Assembly: GCA_050014815.1 (NCBI GenBank)
Contig: JBEKCP010000255.1
Location: 1 to 8,253, forward strand
Source of the DNA: JBEKCP01 sp050014815
Lineage (GTDB): Bacteria > Planctomycetota > Planctomycetia > Pirellulales > Thermoguttaceae
Reading direction: 5' to 3'
Length of the DNA: 8,253 nt
Positions 1 to 4,683 of this stretch are shown piece after piece. The notes under the pieces were generated by a model. The model saw nothing but the letters and a program-made list of their open reading frames with translations, searched no databases and was not told the DNA's origin. The translations under genes were made by a program, and so were the position numbers. Each line of letters begins with the position of its first letter. The first letter of the stretch is position 1.

Positions 1-173
1 TCGCCGACGGCCGGCGGATGTGCCTGCGGGTGCGGTCGGCATGTCCGATCGTGTTCGACGACCTGCTGGTGCGGGTCGGCAAGAAGATCAAGCTCGAGGT
101 CCATCTCGATACGGACGAGGCCAACGCATGCGACGTCGATCACGCAACGAGCGTGGAGTTGTACAAGCCGTAG
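1..173 (+). CDS. pduL: PduL-type phosphate acyltransferase, C-terminal end (partial)
   Basis: This reading frame is open from the left edge (first full codon at base 3) to a TAG at 171-173, giving the last 56 residues of a protein that starts outside the window. The tail reads DDLLVRVGKKIKLEVHLDTD followed by EANAC and ends DVDHATSVELYKP. The 'VRV...LEVHLDTDEANA' block is the C-terminal signature of PduL phosphotransacylases, where the His contributes to the metal site. PduL transfers the acyl group from acyl-CoA to phosphate inside microcompartments and so recycles CoA for the aldehyde dehydrogenase; here the substrate is probably lactyl-CoA (inference). It lies upstream of the shell genes in the same orientation, as expected for a core BMC enzyme. 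Its N-terminus, and any encapsulation peptide, cannot be seen. The short length means the call rests on one conserved motif plus context. Confidence 0.85.
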   Translation, partial: ADGRRMCLRVRSACPIVFDDLLVRVGKKIKLEVHLDTDEANACDVDHATSVELYKP

Positions 174-177
174 CGGA

Positions 178-190
178 GCGCCAGAGGCGC
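178..190. repeat. Small perfect hairpin just after pduL
   Basis: GCGCC-AGA-GGCGC forms a 5-bp GC stem with a 3-nt loop, five bases after the pduL stop codon. No T-run follows, so it is not a classical intrinsic terminator. It is probably one of the many short palindromic elements scattered through this window. Confidence 0.4.
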
Positions 191-218
191 AGCCCGGCAA
201 AGGGTACGAAGAAAACGA

Positions 219-317
219 GTAGGGTGGGACGAGCGAAGCGAGCCCCACCAATTGCGTTAGAAGAGGTGGTGGGGCTCGCCGACCATGCTGTGCATGGTGC
301 CCGTCGACCCACCAATT
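219..317. repeat. Composite palindromic intergenic repeat (GTGGGGCTCGC family)
   Basis: The spacer between pduL and the first shell gene is packed with inverted repeats. A perfect 13-bp arm pair, GCGAGCCCCACCA (238-250) and TGGTGGGGCTCGC (267-279), is separated by 16 bases. It is followed by a perfect 7-bp hairpin ACCATGC-TGT-GCATGGT (282-298). GGTGGG (223-228) near the left end can pair with CCCACC (307-312) near the right end, and CACCAATT occurs at both 247 and 310. The whole looks like one folded unit with two internal stems, similar to the dispersed palindromic elements common in planctomycete genomes (from general knowledge, not searched). No coding region was recognised in 174-352. It ends about 20 bases before the ribosome binding site of the shell gene, so it could also influence mRNA folding or stability. 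Confidence 0.6.
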
Positions 318-352
318 ACAAGAACCCACAGCATCAGAGGGAGAGAAGTGCC

Positions 353-655
353 ATGGCAAAAACGATGGAAGCGTTGGGCATGATCGAGACCAAGGGCTTC
401 GTGGTCCTGGTCGAGGCCACCGACGCGATGTTGAAGGCCGCCAACGTCCAGTTTCTGGGCTGGGACAAGGTGGGCAGCGGGCTGGTCAGCGTCTTCGTGA
501 CCGGCGACGTTGCCGCCGTAAAGGCCGCCACCGACGCGGGCGCCGCCGCGGGCGGCCGCCTGGGCGAAGTCGTCAGCGTGCAGGTCATTCCCCGGCCGCA
601 CGAAGACCTCGACGTTGTCCTGCCGGCGCCCACCAAGGCCGCCGGGAGCGATTGA
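353..655 (+). CDS. BMC-H hexameric microcompartment shell protein 1
   Basis: A 100-residue single BMC-domain (Pf00936) protein that forms hexameric tiles of the shell facets. The diagnostic N-terminal block ALGMIETKGFVVLVEATDAM is followed by AAxVQFLGWDKVGSG and FVTGDVAAVKAATDAG, ending in VIPRPHEDLD. The pore loop is Gly-Ser-Gly at residues 41-43, as in PduA-type proteins that pass small polar metabolites. The chosen start is ATG at 353, preceded by a purine-rich Shine-Dalgarno (GAGGGAGAGAAG, 337-348). The frame stays open further upstream, but that stretch reads through the palindromic spacer and has no BMC homology. A short Pro/Ala-rich tail (residues 90-100, PAPTKAAGSD) follows the domain and may be surface exposed. 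It is 117 bases upstream of a second BMC-H with which it shares most core motifs, so the pair probably arose by duplication. Confidence 0.96.
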   Translation: MAKTMEALGMIETKGFVVLVEATDAMLKAANVQFLGWDKVGSGLVSVFVTGDVAAVKAATDAGAAAGGRLGEVVSVQVIPRPHEDLDVVLPAPTKAAGSD

Positions 656-772
656 CCTGGAGCGTCTAACGAAATGAACGTGAGTAGCCAAAACCGTGTG
701 CCACTCATTGTGTTGGACGTTCTTATCCTGGAAACCTGAATTTTGAGAACACTTAGAAGGGAACCTCAAGCG

Positions 773-1042
773 ATGCAAGACGCCATTGGATTATTGGAAA
801 CGAAGGGCCTCGTGGCACTGGTCGAAGCGACCGACGCCATGGCCAAGGCGGCAAACGTGCAGATCATGAAGCGGGTGCAGATCGGCGGCGGGTTGGTGAC
901 GACCATCGTCCGCGGCGACGTCGGGAGCGTTCGGGCCGCCGTCGAGGCGGGCGCTACCGCGGCGGGGCAGGTCGGCGAGCTCGTGGCCAGCCACATCATC
1001 CCCCGGCCGGCCGACGGCGTGATCGCCGCGTACCTGTCCTGA
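773..1042 (+). CDS. BMC-H hexameric microcompartment shell protein 2
   Basis: An 89-residue single BMC-domain shell protein. It opens MQDAIGLLETKGLVALVEAT, continues DAMAKAANVQIMKRVQIGGG and IVRGDVGSVRAAVEAG, and ends SHIIPRPADGVIAAYLS, which is the full compact BMC-H fold with almost no tail. The pore loop is Gly-Gly-Gly at residues 38-40, against Gly-Ser-Gly in the upstream paralogue. The two hexamers may therefore differ in pore chemistry (inference). ATG at 773 is preferred over an in-frame TTG at 743 because AGAAGGGAA (755-763) sits at ribosome-binding distance and homology begins at the ATG. The 117-base gap upstream (656-772) is less GC-rich than the genes and contains no gene or convincing promoter that I can see. 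Confidence 0.96.
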   Translation: MQDAIGLLETKGLVALVEATDAMAKAANVQIMKRVQIGGGLVTTIVRGDVGSVRAAVEAGATAAGQVGELVASHIIPRPADGVIAAYLS

Positions 1043-1092
1043 AGGCGGAAGGCGGAAGGCGGAGGGCGGAAAAGTGCGAAGCCGCAAGCGGC
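1043..1092. repeat. AGGCGGA heptad array plus dispersed GCGAAGCCGCAAGCGGC element
   Basis: Immediately after the BMC-H 2 stop codon the heptamer AGGCGGA occurs three times in tandem (1043-1063), followed by a one-base variant GGGCGGA (1064-1070). The array is followed at 1073-1092 by a 20-base element, AGTGCGAAGCCGCAAGCGGC, which contains the hairpin GCCGC-AA-GCGGC. The same 20 bases recur exactly inside a coding region at 4758-4777, so it is a mobile or dispersed repeat. Next comes a C-rich CCCCAATCCCCAATCCC stretch that leads to the next ATG without a recognisable Shine-Dalgarno. Confidence 0.7.
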
Positions 1093-1117
1093 CCCAATCC
1101 CCAATCCCTGTCCCCTC

Positions 1118-2344
1118 ATGAAGATCCTGGTTGCCAATCTCGGTTCCACGAGCTTCAAGTACCGGCTGTTCGACATGGACGGCGGCCGGCAGCTTGCGCG
1201 CGGCGGTATCGAGCGGATCGGATCGGCCGAAAGCCCGGCAACGGTCCAAATCGGCGATTACCGCAAGGAGGGGAAACTCCACGCCGACGACCACGTCGAG
1301 GCGGTCCACCACTGCCTGGCCCAACTGACCGACCCCGAGCACGGATGTCTCGCAAGCGCGGCGGAGGTGTCGGCCATCGCCTTCAAGACGGTCCACGGCG
1401 GGCGGGTGAGCGGGGTCCAGCGGGTCACGCCGGAGGTGCTCGCGGCGATGGAGGAGATGTGCGGCGTGGCCCCGGCCCACAACCCGCCCTACATCGCGGC
1501 GATGCGGCTCCTGGCCGAAAAGTTGCCCGAGATCCCGCTGGTGGCGGCCTTCGAGACCAACTTCCACGCCACGATCCCCGACCGCAACCGCTTCTATGCC
1601 GTCCCCTACGAGTGGGCCGACCAGTGGCTGATCCGCCGTTGGGGGTTCCACGGGGCCAGCCACCGCTACATTGCCGGGCGGACGGCCGAGTTGCTGGGCC
1701 GGGGCGACCTGCGGATCATCTCCTGCCATTTGGGCGGCTCCAACTCGCTCTGCGCCATCCGCAACGGCCGGAGCGTGGCCACCAGCATGGGCATGAGTGC
1801 CCAGAGCGGCCTGCCGCAGAACAACCGCGTGGGCGACTTCGATCCTTTCGCACTACCGCTGATAATGGAACGGACGGGCAAGTCGCTCGCCGAGGTGCTC
1901 CGCGTGCTGGCCACGCAGGGCGGCCTGTTGGGCCTGAGCGGCACCAGCGGCGACGTCCGCGACATCAGCGCGGCGGCCGAGGCCGGCAGCGCCCGGGCCC
2001 GCCTCGCCCTGGATGTCTTCGCCGCCGCGATCCGCCACTATCTGGGCGCCTACCTGGTCGAGTTGGGCGGGGCCGACGTGATCGTTTTCACCGGCGGCAT
2101 CGGCGAGAATCAAGCGGGCCTCCGCACCGCTGTTTGCCGCGACCTCGGCGAACTGGGGATCGTGCTCGACGCCACGGCCAACGCCACGGCCAAGGGCGAG
2201 GTCCCGGTCCACGCCGCCGCCAGCCGCGTACAGATTTGGGTCATGCCCACCAACGAAGAACTGGTGGTCGCCCGGCAGGCGGCGGAACTGCTTGCAGGTT
2301 CCCCTCTCCCTCCGGGAGAGGGCAGGGTGAGGGGGGACTGCTGA
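1118..2344 (+). CDS. ackA: Acetate kinase family protein of the BMC operon, atypical active site
   Basis: A 408-residue ASKHA-fold acetate/propionate kinase homologue that would convert acyl-phosphate plus ADP to carboxylate plus ATP, closing the path from PduL. Family landmarks are the N-terminal loop NLGSTSFKYRLF (residues 7-18), TVHGG (91-95), APAHNPPY, IRRWGFHGASHRY (His178), CHLGG (His204), NNRVGDFDP (Arg237), VFTGGIGENQ and PTNEELV (Glu380). Against the Methanosarcina thermophila enzyme, three usually critical residues differ by my motif alignment: Arg91 is Lys90 (FKTVHGG), Asp148 is Glu146 (AFETNFH) and Asn211 is Gly207 (HLGGSNS). Altered substrate choice, such as lactyl-phosphate, is possible. 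The start is ATG at 1118, directly before the family N-terminus, with no clear Shine-Dalgarno. The last 15 or so residues (SPLPPGEGRVRGDC) are encoded by a palindromic repeat and are not family sequence, so the native end has been replaced or extended. Confidence 0.88.
   Translation: MKILVANLGSTSFKYRLFDMDGGRQLARGGIERIGSAESPATVQIGDYRKEGKLHADDHVEAVHHCLAQLTDPEHGCLASAAEVSAIAFKTVHGGRVSGVQRVTPEVLAAMEEMCGVAPAHNPPYIAAMRLLAEKLPEIPLVAAFETNFHATIPDRNRFYAVPYEWADQWLIRRWGFHGASHRYIAGRTAELLGRGDLRIISCHLGGSNSLCAIRNGRSVATSMGMSAQSGLPQNNRVGDFDPFALPLIMERTGKSLAEVLRVLATQGGLLGLSGTSGDVRDISAAAEAGSARARLALDVFAAAIRHYLGAYLVELGGADVIVFTGGIGENQAGLRTAVCRDLGELGIVLDATANATAKGEVPVHAAASRVQIWVMPTNEELVVARQAAELLAGSPLPPGEGRVRGDC
2301..2337. 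repeat. Palindromic CCCTCTCCC/GGGAGAGGG repeat, inverted copy
   Basis: CCCTCTCCC-TCC-GGGAGAGGG (2302-2322) is a perfect 9-bp hairpin, followed by CAGGGTGAGGGGG. The unit is the reverse-complement orientation of the repeat at 2382-2419 (TCCCCTCACCC...CTCCCGGAGGGAGAGGGG). The two copies face each other across 2338-2381 and could form a long stem. The repeat lies within the 3' end of the acetate kinase-like gene and encodes its terminal residues and stop context. Repeats of this type are widely dispersed in several bacterial genomes (general knowledge). Confidence 0.8.
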
Positions 2345-2381
2345 TGGGCGCGACCGTGTATCTTCTTTCTGTATCGCGGGT

Positions 2382-2501
2382 TCCCCTCACCCCCGGCCCC
2401 TCTCCCGGAGGGAGAGGGGAGCCTTTTGCCAGCGGCCCCTCTCCCGGAGGGAGAGGGGAGCCTTTTGCCCCCGGCCCGTCTCCCGGTGGGAGAGGGGGGA
2501 A
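2382..2501. repeat. Tandem 39-bp palindromic repeat cluster upstream of BMC-P 1
   Basis: Three tandem units with a 39-base period begin at 2395, 2434 and 2473. Each contains the hairpin CCCCTCTCCC-GGA-GGGAGAGGGG: perfect 10-bp stems at 2397-2419 and 2436-2458, and a degenerate copy (CCCGTCTCCC-GGT-GGGAGAGG) in the third unit. Units 1 and 2 share GCCTTTTGCC between hairpins. The third unit ends in GGGAGAGGGGGGAAG, seven bases before the ATG at 2508, so its right arm acts as the Shine-Dalgarno of the next gene. It is not a CRISPR array, because repeats are joined directly with no unique spacers and each is itself palindromic. Confidence 0.85.
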
Positions 2502-2507
2502 GTTGCC

Positions 2508-2819
2508 ATGTTGATTGCCAAGGTAACCGGATCGCTGGTAGCGACCCAAAAGGTCGGCTCGATGGTCGGCCACAAGATGCTGCTGGTCGAGCCTTACCGG
2601 CTCGATCCGAAGGCCCGAACCGGCCTGGTCACCACCGGCCGCTCGATGGTGGCGGTCGACACGGTCGGCGCCGGCGAGGGGGAAATGGTGCTCATCACGC
2701 AAGGCTCCAGCGCCCGCCTGACGCCGGAGACCAAGAGCCTGCCCGTGGACACGGTCATCATCGGAATCATCGACACGGTCCACCTGGGCACGGCGTGCGT
2801 TTATCAGAAGGAACAGTAG
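2508..2819 (+). CDS. BMC-P pentameric vertex protein 1 (EutN/CcmL family)
   Basis: A 103-residue EutN/CcmL-family (Pf03319) protein, which forms pentamers that cap the vertices of the polyhedral shell. The sequence starts MLIAKVTGSLVATQKVGSM, with GHKMLLVEPYRLDP next. This is the 'A.V.G.V.AT.K......G.KLL.V.P' signature; AVDTVGAGEGEMVLITQGSS matches the central 'D.VGAG.GE.V....GS' motif, and PVDTVIIGIIDTVHL the C-terminal strand. The start is fixed by family homology and by GGGAGAGGGGGGAAG just upstream, which is supplied by a palindromic repeat. The aldehyde dehydrogenase gene follows after 10 bases, which points to co-transcription. It is the longest of the three pentamer proteins in the operon; having three suggests heteromeric or alternative vertices (inference). 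Confidence 0.96.
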   Translation: MLIAKVTGSLVATQKVGSMVGHKMLLVEPYRLDPKARTGLVTTGRSMVAVDTVGAGEGEMVLITQGSSARLTPETKSLPVDTVIIGIIDTVHLGTACVYQKEQ

Positions 2820-2829
2820 GCCAACGATC

Positions 2830-4311
2830 ATGCAAATCGACGAAACACTTATTAACGACGTCGTTCGACAAGTGCTGGTCCGGCTGGGCAATGGCGAGGC
2901 GACCGCCGCGAAAAAGGGGGAAAGTCCCCCGTTGCCGGCGCCAGCGGGGGCGGCCGCCTCTTTGCCCCCGCCGTGCCACTTCGGCCTGTTCACCGACGTT
3001 GACTCGGCGGTGGCGGCCGCCAGGGAGGCATTCGACCGCCTGTCGGCCATGACCCTGGCGGACCGCGGCCGGATCATCGCCCACATCCGCCGCATCGCGA
3101 TCGAGCAGTGCGAAGAACTGGGCACGATGGAGATGGAGGAGACGAAGATCGGGCGCCTGAAGCACAAGATCGAGAAGCTCAAGACGCTGGGCGAGCGGTC
3201 GCCGGGCATCGAGTTCCTGCGGAGCGAGGTCTTCAGCGGCGACCACGGGCTGGCGGTGATCGAGCACGCCCCGTTCGGCGTCATCGGCGCCATTACGCCG
3301 GTGACCCATTCGCTGCCGACCTTGACCGGAAACGCGATCAGCATGATTGCCGGGGGCAACACGCTGGTGGTCAATCCGCACCCGTCGGGCCGCCTCGTCG
3401 CGGCCGAGGGCGTGCGGCGGTTCAACGAGGCGATCTGGCGGGACCTGGGCGTGGACAACCTGATCTGCGTCATCACGGAGCCGACGCTGGAGACGGCCGA
3501 CGCGATCTTCAAGCATCGCGACGTGGCGCTCTTGTGCGTGACCGGCGGCCCGGGCGTTGCCCGGGCGGCCATGCGGCAGGCGAAGCGGGCGATCGTGGCC
3601 GGGCCCGGCAACCCACCCGTCGTCGTCGACGAGACGGCCGACCTCGCCCGCGCCGCCGCCTCGATCATCCGTGGAGCCGCCTACGACAACAACCTCCTGT
3701 GCATCAGCGAGAAGGAGGTCTTCGTCGTCGATAGGGTCTTCGACGCGATGATGGCCGCCATGGAGCGGGCCGGGGCCGTCCGCCTGGCCGATCGCGAGGT
3801 CGAAGCCCTCACGAAGGCCGCCATCACGAGCGTCGGCGAGGGGGCTGCCCGCCACGACGTCCCCGCCAAGGAATTCATCGGGAAGGACGCGGCGGTGCTG
3901 GCGCGGGCGATCGGCAGGACCGTCCCGGCCGGCTGCGAGCTCCTCTTCGGCGAGACCGGCGAGATGAACCCCTTCGTTCCCGTCGAGCAGATGATGCCCT
4001 TCCTCCCGTTCGTGCGATGCCGCGACGTGGACCATGCCATCGCCCGCGCCAAGGAGGCCGAGCACGGCTTCCGCCACACGGCCATCATCCATTCGACCAA
4101 CGTCAACAACATGACCCGGATGGGCCGAGTGATGGACACCACGCTCTTCGTGAAGAACGGCCCGTGCATGGCCGGACTGGGGCTGGGCGGCGAAGGCTAC
4201 GTGTCGTTCTCGATCGCCACGCCCACCGGCGAGGGCGTCACGACCCCGCTGACGTTCACCCGCGAGCGCCGCTGCTCGATGATCGACAACCTGCGGATCC
4301 TCGGGAAATGA
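2830..4311 (+). CDS. CoA-acylating aldehyde dehydrogenase (PduP-like) with encapsulation peptide
   Basis: A 493-residue enzyme of the PduP/EutE family that oxidises an aldehyde to acyl-CoA with NAD+ in the microcompartment lumen; in this pathway the substrate is probably L-lactaldehyde (inference). Residues 2-20 (IDETLINDVVRQVLVRLGN) form an amphipathic helix typical of encapsulation peptides. They are followed by a low-complexity Ala/Pro/Gly linker (about 23-50) and the catalytic domain from CHFGLFTDVDSAVAAA. Visible motifs are PFGVIGAITPVTHSLPT (NAD-binding region), TGGPGVARAAM (238-248), GPGNPPVVVDETAD (from 258) and NNLLCISEKE with the nucleophile Cys291. The C-terminal half has the usual MMPFLPF and GLGLGGEGY-type blocks, so it appears full length. 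ATG at 2830 places the helix at the very N-terminus; the only upstream purine run is AAGGA at 2808, rather distant. The linker DNA contains a palindromic GGGGG-AAAGT-CCCCC element. Confidence 0.95.
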   Translation: MQIDETLINDVVRQVLVRLGNGEATAAKKGESPPLPAPAGAAASLPPPCHFGLFTDVDSAVAAAREAFDRLSAMTLADRGRIIAHIRRIAIEQCEELGTMEMEETKIGRLKHKIEKLKTLGERSPGIEFLRSEVFSGDHGLAVIEHAPFGVIGAITPVTHSLPTLTGNAISMIAGGNTLVVNPHPSGRLVAAEGVRRFNEAIWRDLGVDNLICVITEPTLETADAIFKHRDVALLCVTGGPGVARAAMRQAKRAIVAGPGNPPVVVDETADLARAAASIIRGAAYDNNLLCISEKEVFVVDRVFDAMMAAMERAGAVRLADREVEALTKAAITSVGEGAARHDVPAKEFIGKDAAVLARAIGRTVPAGCELLFGETGEMNPFVPVEQMMPFLPFVRCRDVDHAIARAKEAEHGFRHTAIIHSTNVNNMTRMGRVMDTTLFVKNGPCMAGLGLGGEGYVSFSIATPTGEGVTTPLTFTRERRCSMIDNLRILGK

Positions 4312-4335
4312 TCGCGTGCCGGTGACCAGTGGTGG

Positions 4336-4405
4336 CGACGAAGCACCAAATACGAAGCACGAAATACGAAACAAATCCAAAATCCAAAATCTAAAATCCA
4401 AAATC
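4336..4405. repeat. AT-rich dispersed repeat with AATCCAA heptads
   Basis: The 99-base spacer after the aldehyde dehydrogenase is sharply AT-rich compared with its neighbours. It reads GAAGCACCAAATACGAAGCA, then CGAAATACGAAACA, then four heptads AATCCAA, AATCCAA, AATCTAA, AATCCAA (4374-4401) and a partial AATC. Imperfect tandem AAATACGAA units precede the heptads. It stops five bases before the ATG of BMC-P 2 and leaves that gene with no Shine-Dalgarno-like sequence. Similar ACGAAATACGAAAC/AATCCAAAATC stretches are, from memory, dispersed in planctomycete intergenic regions. I see no promoter boxes that I would defend. Confidence 0.65.
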
Positions 4406-4410
4406 GCACC

Positions 4411-4683
4411 ATGTACCTCGGCCGCGTCGTCGGAAGCGCCACCTCGACCGTGAAGCACCCTTCCATGGAAGGCTTCAAGCTGCTGCTGGTCATGGCGCTG
4501 GAGGCCGACGGCCGCTCGATCGAAGGCGACCCGATCCTCGTGATCGATACGCTCGGCGCGGGACACGGAGAGACCGTGATGATCACCAGCGACGGCATCG
4601 GCGCCCGCGAGACGGTCCGCTCGGAGACCTCGCCGGTCCGCTGGTCCGTGCTGGGGATCCCGGACCGGATGGAGAAACGATGA
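4411..4683 (+). CDS. BMC-P pentameric vertex protein 2 (EutN/CcmL family)
   Basis: A 90-residue EutN/CcmL-type vertex protein. It begins MYLGRVVGSATSTVKHPSME with GFKLLLVMALEADGR next, then ILVIDTLGAGHGETVMITSD, SPVRWSVLGIPD and a short basic tail MEKR. The 'D.LGAG.GE.V....D' centre and the strand before the C-terminus are the family signature. It lacks a visible Shine-Dalgarno because an AT-rich repeat abuts the ATG. Leaderless-like or Shine-Dalgarno-independent initiation, or translation linked to upstream ribosomes, is likely (inference). Its stop codon overlaps the next start as ATGA (4680-4683), so the next gene is translationally coupled to it. It differs clearly from BMC-P 1 and 3 and so represents a separate vertex paralogue. 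Confidence 0.95.
   Translation: MYLGRVVGSATSTVKHPSMEGFKLLLVMALEADGRSIEGDPILVIDTLGAGHGETVMITSDGIGARETVRSETSPVRWSVLGIPDRMEKR

Noticed and set aside
20..352. N-terminal extension of BMC-H 1 by an in-frame upstream start
   Set aside because: The added stretch overlaps the end of pduL in another frame and reads through the palindromic spacer. The BMC domain and a good ribosome binding site both point to ATG at 353.
743..772. TTG start for BMC-H 2 giving ten extra residues
   Set aside because: The extra residues (MRTLRREPQA) overlap the probable Shine-Dalgarno and have no BMC homology. ATG at 773 gives the canonical N-terminus.
656..772. Possible promoter between the two BMC-H genes
   Set aside because: The spacer is less GC-rich than its surroundings, but I could not find a convincing -35/-10 pair or a regulator site.
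2382..2501. CRISPR array
   Set aside because: The repeats are directly adjacent with a 39-base period, palindromic and without unique spacers, and there is no cas gene nearby.
2241..3668. Long - strand open frame (475 codons) with repeated LPPGEGP-type peptide
   Set aside because: It is antisense to the BMC-P 1 and aldehyde dehydrogenase genes. The LPPGEG repeats are the reverse-strand translation of palindromic DNA repeats, and the rest shows no protein family.
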